A stretch of DNA of 64,000 nt. It comes from CAVRZY01 sp963725415. Its GTDB lineage: Bacteria; Acidobacteriota; Terriglobia; Bryobacterales; Bryobacteraceae. The DNA lies in assembly GCA_963725415.1 (NCBI GenBank), contig CAVRZY010000178.1, positions 1 to 64,000 of the forward strand, written 5' to 3'. Each line of letters begins with the position of its first letter. Within the stretch, counting starts at the first letter, position 1. Both the position numbers and the translations under genes were made by a program. Below the pieces are notes generated by a model. The model was not told where the DNA came from and did not search any database. It was given only the letters and a program-made list of their open reading frames with translations. Positions 7,949 to 15,627 of this stretch are shown here, in pieces.

Positions 7949-9178
7949 ATGGCGGATTTCTATCAGACTGGCGTTGTGACTACGCTACATCGCCTGAATC
8001 CGGATGGGTTGGAGCGGTTAGAGAGCGAGCTGGTCCGCTTTTCCCGGAGCACACCGATCGGGTTGGTATTGCCGGCGCTGTACTCGGAGTTCAAGAGACC
8101 ATCCATGCACAGGATCATGGATCAACTGGCCGAAGTCCGCTACCTGCGCCATGTAGTGCTAGCCCTGGATCGCGCCACCCCGGCCGAATACCAGCGAGTC
8201 CGAGCGCTGTTCCGACACTTCCCCCAGCCGGTGACGCTGCTCTGGATACACAGCGACCGAGTCCAGAAGCTGTTTCGGCTGCTGGAAGAGCGAGGCCTTC
8301 CGGCCGGGGCTGACGGAAAGGGCAAATCCTGCTGGCTGGCGTACGGCTATCTGCTGGCGACGGGCGACTGCAATATCATCGCCCTGCACGATTGCGACAT
8401 TCTAAACTACGACCGGCGCCTGCTGGCCCGACTGGTGTATCCGGTGGCCGCGCCTAACCTGAGCTTCGAGTTCTGCAAGGGCTATTACGCGCGGGTCACG
8501 GACCGGATGCACGGCCGGGTGACGCGGCTGTTTGTGACGCCCCTGATCCGGGCGATGGAAGGTATGGCGCCCGGGGCGTCGTTCCTCCAGTTTCTGGACA
8601 GCTTTCGTTATCCCTTGGCGGGGGAATTTGCCATGCGGGCCAATCTAGCCCGCGTGAACCGCATTCCGAGCGACTGGGGCCTGGAGGTAGGAGTGCTGGC
8701 CGAGGTTTATCGCAATTGCGCGGTTTCCAGGGTCTGCCAGGTGGATCTGGCCGACAACTACGAGCACAAGCACCAGAACCTCTCCGCAGACGATCCCTCA
8801 AAAGGCCTCAGAAGGATGGCCTGCGACGTTGCCAAGTCGTTGTTCCGGACGCTGGCCGGGGAGGGCGTGGTGCTCTCCAGGGACCACTTCCGGAGTCTGG
8901 AGGTGCGCTACGTGCGAATCGCCGAGGACACCATTGACCGCTACTACGCAGACGCTCTGCTGAACGGCCTCGTATTCGACCGGCACGCCGAGGAACTGGC
9001 CGTTTCCACATTTGCCAGGAGCCTGCGACAGGCAGCGACCGAGTTCTGCGAGGATCCGACGGCCCACTGCTTGATTCCGAACTGGAATCGTGTGCTGGCT
9101 GCGGTTCCGGAGTTCTTCGAGCTGTTGCGGGAGGCGGTCGAGTCTGATGCGGAGGTGGCTCATCCCCTGGCCGCCTGA
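7949..9178 (+). CDS. gpgS: Glucosyl-3-phosphoglycerate synthase (GT81)
   Basis: Transfers glucose from a nucleotide donor to 3-phosphoglycerate, the committed step to the compatible solute glucosylglycerate. The 409-residue protein shows GpgS hallmarks: IGLVLPALYSEF, LDRATPAEY, GKGKSCWLAYGY, the metal-binding ALHDCDIL, FCKGYYARV, PLAGEFAMR, IPSDWGLEVGVLAEV and the QVDLADNYEHKHQ stretch. These match the GpgS class more closely than generic family 2 transferases. It has a strong ribosome site and heads a run of same-strand genes. The matching phosphatase (13333-14127) is five genes downstream in the same orientation, which supports a glucosylglycerate pathway. Donor (ADP-, GDP- or UDP-glucose) is not decidable here. 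Confidence 0.9.
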   Translation: MADFYQTGVVTTLHRLNPDGLERLESELVRFSRSTPIGLVLPALYSEFKRPSMHRIMDQLAEVRYLRHVVLALDRATPAEYQRVRALFRHFPQPVTLLWIHSDRVQKLFRLLEERGLPAGADGKGKSCWLAYGYLLATGDCNIIALHDCDILNYDRRLLARLVYPVAAPNLSFEFCKGYYARVTDRMHGRVTRLFVTPLIRAMEGMAPGASFLQFLDSFRYPLAGEFAMRANLARVNRIPSDWGLEVGVLAEVYRNCAVSRVCQVDLADNYEHKHQNLSADDPSKGLRRMACDVAKSLFRTLAGEGVVLSRDHFRSLEVRYVRIAEDTIDRYYADALLNGLVFDRHAEELAVSTFARSLRQAATEFCEDPTAHCLIPNWNRVLAAVPEFFELLREAVESDAEVAHPLAA

Positions 9179-9187
9179 GCGAAGGAT

Positions 9188-10507
9188 ATGGCGACCACGA
9201 CAGTACCAGAAAACGTCTGGGGGGCGACGCGCGAGCTTGGCGAGGCGGATATTGTGGTGGGCATTCCTAGCTACAACAACGTGCGCACGATTGCCCACGT
9301 GGTTCGCGCGGCACAGGCGGGCCTGGTGAAGTACTTCCCCCAATTCAGGTCGCTGATCGTCAACTCGGATGGGGGCTCGACGGACGGAACCCGGGAAGCA
9401 GTCCTGTCGAGCCGGGTCGAGGACGCGCACTTGCTGTTGCTTTCCTCGCCCCTGTTGCCTGTGCACCGGCTCTCGTTCCCCTATCACGGCATCCCCGGGA
9501 AGGGGAGCGCTTTCCGCCTGGTGTTCCAACTTGCGCGATCACTTGGCGCCAGGGTCTGCGCGGTGGTCGACTCCGACCTGCGCTCGATCACGCCGGAATG
9601 GTTCGATTTGCTGCTCCGGCCTGTCTTGCATGCAGGCTACGATTTCGTGGCCCCGTACTATCATCGCCACAAGTACGACGGAACAATCACCAACAGCATT
9701 GTCTACCCGCTGACCAGGGCTCTCTACGGCCTGCGAGTGCGGCAGCCCATTGGCGGTGACTTCGGCATCTCGGAGCGGCTCATTTCGCGGTACCTCCAGC
9801 GGGAGGACTGGGAGACCGACGTGGCTCGATTCGGGATCGACACCTGGATGACCACGATCGCCATCGCCGAGGGCTACCGGGTCTGCCAGAGTTTCCTGGG
9901 GGCCAAGCTTCACGATGCAAAAGATCCGGGGACCGATCTGAGCGCCATGTTGCACCAAGTGGCAGGCAGCGTCTTCACGCTGATGCAGGAATACGAGCCG
10001 ACGTGGCGGAGCCGAACCGGCAGCCAGCCGGTTGACCTGTTCGGTTTCCGCTTCGATGTGGGGCTGGATCCGGTCGAGGTCAACCTGGAACGCATGCTGA
10101 ACGCCTTCCGGCGCGGCTGCGAGGAATTGTCCGAGATCTGGGCGCTCGCTCTTCAACCGGAAACACTGGGCGCACTGCAGAAGCTGGGACACCGGGAGGC
10201 ACGCAACCCACGGGAGTTCCACCTGGAAGATGAGCTTTGGGCTCGCGTCATCTATGACTTCGCTGCTGCGCACAGGAGACGCCCTTTGGAGAGAGGCCAC
10301 CTGTTGCTTTCGTTGACGCCCCTGTATCTAGCGCGAGTTGCCTCTTTTGTGATCGAGGTGCGGGAACTGTTCCCGGCCCAGGTCGAAGAAAGAATCGAAG
10401 GGTTATGTCTGCGCTTTGAAGAGTTGAAGCCGTACCTGATCTCGCGCTGGGATCAGGGGCCGGATGCGGAGCCTGAGACGGGCAAGCAGACGGGCTCCGC
10501 CGAATAG
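9188..10507 (+). CDS. GT-A glycosyltransferase, candidate glucosylglycerate/oligoglycosylglycerate synthase
   Basis: A 439-residue glycosyltransferase lying ten bases after gpgS. The GT-A core is clear: VVGIPSYNN at about residue 20, NSDGGSTDG, GIPGKGSAFR, and the metal-binding VVDSDLRSI near residue 120. These are followed by APYYHRHKYDGTITNSIVYPLTRALYG and RQPIGGDFG. The last 150 residues are helical without a recognised domain. Its place beside gpgS and a phosphoglycosyl phosphatase suggests it either makes glucosylglycerate directly from glycerate or adds a second sugar to it, as in bacteria with di- and triglycosylglycerates. That role is inference from context. A strong AGGAGGT site for the next gene follows its stop. 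Confidence 0.75.
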   Translation: MATTTVPENVWGATRELGEADIVVGIPSYNNVRTIAHVVRAAQAGLVKYFPQFRSLIVNSDGGSTDGTREAVLSSRVEDAHLLLLSSPLLPVHRLSFPYHGIPGKGSAFRLVFQLARSLGARVCAVVDSDLRSITPEWFDLLLRPVLHAGYDFVAPYYHRHKYDGTITNSIVYPLTRALYGLRVRQPIGGDFGISERLISRYLQREDWETDVARFGIDTWMTTIAIAEGYRVCQSFLGAKLHDAKDPGTDLSAMLHQVAGSVFTLMQEYEPTWRSRTGSQPVDLFGFRFDVGLDPVEVNLERMLNAFRRGCEELSEIWALALQPETLGALQKLGHREARNPREFHLEDELWARVIYDFAAAHRRRPLERGHLLLSLTPLYLARVASFVIEVRELFPAQVEERIEGLCLRFEELKPYLISRWDQGPDAEPETGKQTGSAE

Positions 10508-10518
10508 GAGGTAGAACG

Positions 10519-11223
10519 ATGATTACCAGCCTACAGCGAGTGCTGGAAAGAGCCCTGGAGCTCCTTTCCTCGCTGATTGCCACTTATTTGCCTGCGCTGC
10601 TGGCAGGTCTGGCGATTCTGCTGGTCGCTTGGGTGACCGCCGTGCTCGCACGCTGGCTCCTCACCAGGATCTTCAGGGGCGTGGCCGTAGATCGTTTTCT
10701 GCGGCAGAGCGGAATCGCTTCGCTGTTGAGCCGGTCGGGCAGACTGCGCGCGACGCCATTGGTGGCGGCCGCGATTTACTGGGCCATTCTGCTGATCGGA
10801 CTGCTGACCGCTCTGAGCGCCTTTGACTCCCGGCTCACCTCGCGGATCATCGAAGGGATTGTGTTGCTTTTTCCAAAACTGCTGACCGCGGCTGCGATCC
10901 TGGTCGCGGGATTGTGGCTGGCGCAATACCTCGGTCGGAGTACCTTGGTCTGGGCCTTTAACGAGGGTCTGCCAGGGCCTCGGCGGCTGGCTGCGGCAGT
11001 CCGCGTGGTGATTGTCTTGGCTGCCCTGGCGATCGCCGCGGATCAACTGGACTTTGGAAGGAACGTGCTGCTAGCGGCGTTCGTCTTGCTTGCAGGCGGA
11101 GTGGTTCTGGTGGCCAGCCTGGCTTTGGGGCTGGGCGGGCGCGAGGCGGTCCGGCGTTGCTTTGAAGACCGGGAATCCCCCAGTCAGCAGGGAGGCGAAC
11201 GATCGCTGTGGGACCACCTGTGA
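10519..11223 (+). CDS. Conserved-TM-helix membrane protein (MscS-like pore helices without beta domain)
   Basis: A 234-residue integral membrane protein with about five hydrophobic helices (near residues 15-40, 75-100, 112-136, 155-172 and 180-205). Arrangement and sequence (LPALLAGLAILLVAWVTAVLA, FPKLLTAAAILVAGLWLA) match the conserved TM-helix repeat found at the N-terminus of MscS-type channels, present twice. The soluble beta domain and C-terminal vestibule of MscS are absent. It follows a perfect AGGAGGT ribosome site within the osmolyte locus. A role in sensing or relieving turgor is therefore plausible, but not shown. Only 22 bases separate it from the sensor kinase gene. Confidence 0.75.
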   Translation: MITSLQRVLERALELLSSLIATYLPALLAGLAILLVAWVTAVLARWLLTRIFRGVAVDRFLRQSGIASLLSRSGRLRATPLVAAAIYWAILLIGLLTALSAFDSRLTSRIIEGIVLLFPKLLTAAAILVAGLWLAQYLGRSTLVWAFNEGLPGPRRLAAAVRVVIVLAALAIAADQLDFGRNVLLAAFVLLAGGVVLVASLALGLGGREAVRRCFEDRESPSQQGGERSLWDHL

Positions 11224-11245
11224 GACGCTACAATCAGGAAGGTTC

Positions 11246-12589
11246 ATGAGGCCCCGGACTTGGCCCATTCTCGGCATTGGCTTCGGCGCCTTGGTGGTGC
11301 TGATTGCCTTGCTCGGTATCGGTGCGTCCCAGCGCGCGGGGCAGATCTACCGGGAAGTCCTGGCGGCCCATGAATCCTACCGTCGCAGTGAGCAGATGCT
11401 GAACGAAATTCGCTCCTCCATCTATCTTTCCAGCATTTTCGTACGGGACTTCCTGCTGGATCCGTCGCACTTGACGGCCACCCTACACCGGCAACAACTG
11501 GTCGAGATTCGCACCGCGATGTTGCAGAACCTGCTGGAGCTGGACCGGCTGATGGGTGGGCAGGAGCCGCCGCTTTGGGCAGACTGAGAGCCGAGCTGGA
11601 CACTTACTGGCGCTCCTTCGAGCCCGATCTTCGAGTGGACGCCCCAGCAGAAGATGGCGGTCAGTTCGATATTCTTGCGAAAACAGGTGCTGCCGCGCCG
11701 GAGGAAGGCCCTGGCCATCGCTGAAGAGATCGCCGAGCTGCGGAATGCGAATCTCAGGACCCAGCAGCAGAAGATCAGCCAGAGCGAGAGAGAGTTTCGC
11801 AGTTACAGCAAGAGGATGCTGGTGATTGCCTTGACCCTGGGGGCGTTAGTAGCAGCAGGCAGTATCCTGCGCATCTCCCTGTTAGAGCGGCGCACGGAGG
11901 AGCAGCGGAAAGCCACCGAACGCGCCGAGCAGGAGTTGCGCCGCCTCTCCCAGCAATTGGTGAAGGCCCAGGAAGAGGAGCGAAAGTCGATTTCCCGCGA
12001 GCTGCACGACCAGGTGGGCCAGATGTTGACGGCCCTGCGAATGGAACTGGGCAACCTCGAACAACTCCAGGGCGACTCTAGCGAGAAGTTCCGTGAGCAG
12101 GTCAAGGAGGCCAAGCAACTAGCCGAGAAGACCATGCGCGAGGTGCGGGATCTGGCCATGGGCCTGCGACCCTCGATGCTGGATGACCTGGGTTTGGCGC
12201 CCGCGGTGGAATGGCAGGCGCGCGAGTTCTCCCGCCGCTGCGGGGTCCCGGTAGATCTGGAAATGGATGGAATTCTCGACCGGCTGCCCGACAGCCATCG
12301 CACTTGTGTCTACCGGGTGATTCAGGAGGCCCTGACCAACTGCGCGCGCCACGCGCAGCCCAACAGAGTCCGGGTTGCCGTTCACGGAAGCCCGCACGCG
12401 CTGGCGCTGACGGTTCAGGACGACGGAGTCGGCTTCGCGCCGGAGGAGAGGTCCGGCACGGGTTTGGGCTTGATCGGGATTGAGGAACGAGTGCGGGAAC
12501 TGGGGGGCTGGGTGGCGGTCGTCTCCCAGCCCCAAAAGGGGACCCTGGTGCAAGTGCGGATTCCGCTGCCTGAGCAGGCGGGCTCATGA
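11246..12589 (+). pseudogene. Membrane sensor histidine kinase (HisKA_3/NarX type), two compensating frame errors
   Basis: Partner of the response regulator that follows by ATGA overlap. The N-terminal part (11246-11587) has a membrane helix (ILGIGFGALVVLIALLGIGA) and a helical sensor region, then hits TGA at 11585. The same frame resumes with AVSSIFLRKQVLPRRRKAL, a second membrane helix (LVIALTLGALVAAGSIL), and the HisKA_3 phospho-acceptor motif ISRELHDQVGQ. A HATPase domain follows (EALTNCARHA, DDGVGF, GTGLGLIGIEER). Between about 11584 and 11626 the +1 frame reads LRAELDTYWRSFEP, which fits the family. So one base is missing near 11584 and one extra is present near 11626. With both corrected, the length (448 codons) is a continuous protein. 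If the errors are real, reinitiation at 11654 could still make a kinase with one helix. Confidence 0.82.
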
Positions 12590-13236
12590 AAAAGATTCGA
12601 ATCCTGCTGGCTGACGACCACGGACTGGTCCGCAAGGGCCTGCGCCTGCTGTTGGAGCGGGAAACTGACTTTGAGGTGGTCGGCGAAGCGGCCGACGGCC
12701 GGGAGGCGGCGCGCCTGGCGGAGACGCTCGAGCCCAACATCGTGGTTATGGACATCGCCATGCCGCAGTTGAATGGCATAGACGCCACCGCCCAAATCGT
12801 GAAGCGGAATCCACGAATCGGCGTGATCATCCTGAGCATGCATTCCGATGAAGGCTACCTCATGCGGGCGCTGACCGCCGGGGCAAGAGGATACTTGCTG
12901 AAGGACTCCGCCGAGCCGGATCTGCTGCGCGCCGTGCGGGTGGTGGCGGAAGGCAAGCCGTTCTTCAGCCCCGCCATTGCGGCGGCGCTGCTGGAGGATT
13001 ACGTGCGGCAACTCCAGCAGCGAGGGCTTCAAGATACCTACGAGCTTCTCACCGACCGCGAAAAAGAGATCCTCCAGCTTCTGGCCGAGGGAAAGTCCAA
13101 CAAGGAAGTAGCGAGCCTGCTCAATCTCAGCCCCTACACGGTGGAGACGCATCGCACGCACATCATGCAGAAGTTGAACCTGCACAACACCGCAGAGATC
13201 GTGCTCTACGCGGTGCGCAAGAAGATTATCTGCTGA
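12586..13236 (+). CDS. NarL/FixJ-family response regulator (REC + LuxR HTH)
   Basis: A 216-residue DNA-binding response regulator. The receiver (about residues 1-120) has the acidic pair in LLADDHGLV, the phospho-acceptor Asp in VVMDIAMPQ (near residue 54), and the conserved Lys in LLKDS. The LuxR helix-turn-helix (about residues 150-210) reads LTDREKEILQLLAEGKSNKEVA and continues SPYTVETHRTHI. Its start overlaps the kinase stop (ATGA), giving a cognate pair. Position inside the glucosylglycerate locus suggests that it controls the surrounding genes, perhaps in response to osmotic or membrane stress; no operator was identified. Confidence 0.94.
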   Translation: MKKIRILLADDHGLVRKGLRLLLERETDFEVVGEAADGREAARLAETLEPNIVVMDIAMPQLNGIDATAQIVKRNPRIGVIILSMHSDEGYLMRALTAGARGYLLKDSAEPDLLRAVRVVAEGKPFFSPAIAAALLEDYVRQLQQRGLQDTYELLTDREKEILQLLAEGKSNKEVASLLNLSPYTVETHRTHIMQKLNLHNTAEIVLYAVRKKIIC

Positions 13237-13332
13237 GGAGCGGCCTTCAACGCGGTACGGTCTTTTCTTTGCGTCCATACAGACTCCATGGGATCGACCG
13301 CAGGCGGCCCGCGGGCTTATCGTGGAGGTGTC

Positions 13333-14127
13333 ATGAAAATCATCTTCAGCGATCTAGACGGAACGTTGCTCGATCCCCGAACCTACTCATGGGACGCGGC
13401 CCAGCCGGCTCTGACGGTTGTGAGGCAACGAGGGATCCCTTTGGTATTTTGTACCAGCAAAACTCGCGCCGAGGTCGAGTTCTGGCGCTCCCGGTTGGGC
13501 AACAACGACCCGTTCATCGTCGAAAACGGCGGCGCTATCTGCGTGCCGCAGGGATACTTTCCATTTCCGTTGCGGCCGGCGCGGGAACGCGAGGGCTACC
13601 AGGTGATCGAGTTGGGAACCGGCTATGACGAACTCGTGCGAACGTTGCAGGCGGCCGCGCGGGAGGCCGGTTGCCAGGTTCTTGGATTTCACGACATGAG
13701 TGTGGCGGAGATCAGCCAGCGATCTCACCTGCCAGTCGAGCAGGCAGCCCTGGCCAAGCAGAGAGAATACGACGAGCCGTTCGAGATTCTGGGTTCGGGC
13801 ACCTACCGGTTGCTGGAGGCCATCGAAGAACGTGGAAGACGATGGACGCGGGGCGACCGCTTCTACCACATCATGGGAAACAATGACAAGGCCGAGGCGG
13901 TCAGGCGACTGACCGCTCTGTACCGGAAAGCGTTCGGCGACGTAGTGGTGGTGGGGGTTGGCGACGGCTGGAACGACGTAAGATTCCTGAAGGCCGCCGA
14001 CATTCCCATCCTGGTTCGCTCCCAGTTCGCGGCGGTGCTGAAGAGAGCCGTCCCCCGGGGACTGGTGACCCAAGCTCCTGGGCCGCACGGCTGGAACGAG
14101 GGCGTGCTGCAAACCCTGGCCGCATGA
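13333..14127 (+). CDS. HAD-IIB phosphatase, mannosyl/glucosyl-3-phosphoglycerate phosphatase
   Basis: Predicted to remove phosphate from glucosyl-3-phosphoglycerate, completing glucosylglycerate synthesis. The 264-residue protein has the HAD motif I SDLDGTLLD (nucleophile Asp near residue 7), motif II CTSKTR, the Lys of motif III in GNNDKAEAV and motif IV GVGDGWNDV. The MpgP family marker IVENGGAI is present, and the cap is the type IIB seen in MpgP/GpgP. GGAGGTG ends five bases before the ATG at 13333; an in-frame GTG 45 bases upstream is less likely. It lies 96 bases after the response regulator, perhaps with its own promoter, and is followed by the antiporter. Confidence 0.88.
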   Translation: MKIIFSDLDGTLLDPRTYSWDAAQPALTVVRQRGIPLVFCTSKTRAEVEFWRSRLGNNDPFIVENGGAICVPQGYFPFPLRPAREREGYQVIELGTGYDELVRTLQAAAREAGCQVLGFHDMSVAEISQRSHLPVEQAALAKQREYDEPFEILGSGTYRLLEAIEERGRRWTRGDRFYHIMGNNDKAEAVRRLTALYRKAFGDVVVVGVGDGWNDVRFLKAADIPILVRSQFAAVLKRAVPRGLVTQAPGPHGWNEGVLQTLAA

Positions 14128-14251
14128 TTCCTGCGTGAGCGGAGCGCGAGTGCGATTGCGATAATCGAGCTATGTCCATCGCTGCGCGGAACTGGCTCCG
14201 CCGGTGTCCCCCTCTGACCCTGGGGAAGCCTCTGAACAGAGGACGCCGCCG

Positions 14252-15481
14252 ATGAGCTTTGCCTTGTTTCCTGGGCCTCTGCTTGGCGGCGGCGCCGAGG
14301 CCGTGAACATTCCCCTGGCGATGCTGCTGGTGTTTGGCTCAGCCAAGCTGCTGGCGGAACTGTGCGAGCGGTTGAACCAGCCCGGGATCGTGGGCGAGAT
14401 TCTGGCCGGGGTATTGATCGGGCCCAGCGTGCTGGGCTGGATCGCCCCTAACGATCTGCTGCGCACTCTTTCCGAGCTAGGCGCCATCTTCCTGCTGTTC
14501 CGGGTGGGGCTGGACGTGAAGGCCTCGGAGCTGATGAAAGTCGGAGGCACGGCGACCTTGGTGGCGGTGCTGGGGGGGATCGTGCCGTTTTTCCTGGGCT
14601 GGGGGATCCTGCTGGCTTGGGGCGAGCCGCAGGTGGAAGCGATCTTCACCGGCGCAGCCATGGTGGCGACCAGCGTCGGCATTACGGCGCGGGTGCTCAC
14701 CGTGAAAGGCCTGCTCCAGGCCACTGCCAGCAAGATCATCCTGGCCGCGGCGGTGATTGACGATGTCTTGGGTCTGTTGGTCTTGGCGCTGGTCAGCAGC
14801 GTGGCCCGGGGGCGGGTGAATCTGCCGGAACTCGCCATAACGACCCTGCTGGCCGGCGGCTTCACGGTGATTGTGGCCAAGTGGGGCACGCGGACGGTAG
14901 GGCGGATGGTTCCGCGCATGGAAGAGAGACTGCGCGTGGGAGAAGCCGAGTTCGCTCTCTCGCTGTGCTTGTTGTTTGCGCTGTCGTGGCTGGCCATGTA
15001 CGTGGGGGTGGCCGCGATCGTGGGCGCCTTCCTGGCAGGCATGGCGCTGTCGGAAAGCGTGGGGCAGCGGGTCTCCGACCTGGCGCACGGGGTCACCGAG
15101 TTGCTGGTGCCGTTCTTCCTGGCGGGCATCGGTCTCCACCTCGACCTGACGGCCTTGGCCCGCCCGTCCACCCTCCTTCTGGCTGGGTCGATTCTGCTGG
15201 CGGCCATCGTGGCCAAGTTCATCGGATGCGGACTAGGGGCATTGAGTCTTGGGAAAGCCGATGCCCTACGGGTGGGAGTGGGCATGATTCCCCGCGGGGA
15301 AGTGGGGATGGTTGTGGCGCAGATCGGCCTGGGCATGGGCGTCATCGCCCAGCATGTCTATGGGGTGGTGGTGTTCATGGCGGTGGCTACCACGCTGATT
15401 GCGCCGCCGCTGCTGGCCCTGACCTTTCGCAATTTCCCCAGCGCCAAAAGCCAAGAGCAAGAGGTCTTCCGCATCGGGTGA
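14252..15481 (+). CDS. Cation:proton antiporter, CPA2 (KefB/Na+-H+ exchanger) family
   Basis: Exchanges Na+ or K+ for protons across the inner membrane. The 409-residue protein from ATG 14252 has about 12 hydrophobic helices covering its whole length, including GIVGEILAGVLIGPSVLG, LFRVGLDV, and VIDDVLGLLVLALV with the acidic IDD typical of CPA2 ion sites. The MIPRGEVGMVVAQIG helix has the Arg-Gly-Glu usual in electroneutral members. No C-terminal TrkA-N domain is present. A GTG 48 bases upstream could add 16 residues, but ATG 14252 has a better-placed AGAGGA. It closes the osmolyte locus, and ion exchange fits that context. It converges on the TonB receptor across an inverted repeat. Confidence 0.9.
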   Translation: MSFALFPGPLLGGGAEAVNIPLAMLLVFGSAKLLAELCERLNQPGIVGEILAGVLIGPSVLGWIAPNDLLRTLSELGAIFLLFRVGLDVKASELMKVGGTATLVAVLGGIVPFFLGWGILLAWGEPQVEAIFTGAAMVATSVGITARVLTVKGLLQATASKIILAAAVIDDVLGLLVLALVSSVARGRVNLPELAITTLLAGGFTVIVAKWGTRTVGRMVPRMEERLRVGEAEFALSLCLLFALSWLAMYVGVAAIVGAFLAGMALSESVGQRVSDLAHGVTELLVPFFLAGIGLHLDLTALARPSTLLLAGSILLAAIVAKFIGCGLGALSLGKADALRVGVGMIPRGEVGMVVAQIGLGMGVIAQHVYGVVVFMAVATTLIAPPLLALTFRNFPSAKSQEQEVFRIG

Positions 15482-15522
15482 CTACTCCGCGGCCGCCGGA
15501 TTCATTGACCGGTCCGCTGTCT

Positions 15523-15616
15523 TCACCGCGGAGACGCAAAGGAAGCAGAGGAGGCGCAAAGAAACCTCAGAGGTTTTCTCCGCCTTATCTCTGCGGCCTC
15601 TGCGTCTCTGCGGTGA
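15523..15616. repeat. Imperfect inverted repeat of the 'accgcggagacgcaaagg' type
   Basis: Arms of about 45 bases: the left begins tcaccgcggagacgcaaagg, the right ends cctctgcgtctctgcggtga. They pair at roughly three quarters of positions around a central ttttctccgcc. This dispersed intergenic repeat type occurs in many GC-rich bacteria. Lying between two convergent genes, it could also stop transcription from both sides. Confidence 0.65.
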
Positions 15617-15627
15617 GAAAAAAGGCC

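Noticed and set aside
14170..15345. Minus-strand frame opposite the antiporter
   Set aside because: Pro/Ser/Thr/Arg-rich antisense translation of a membrane protein gene.
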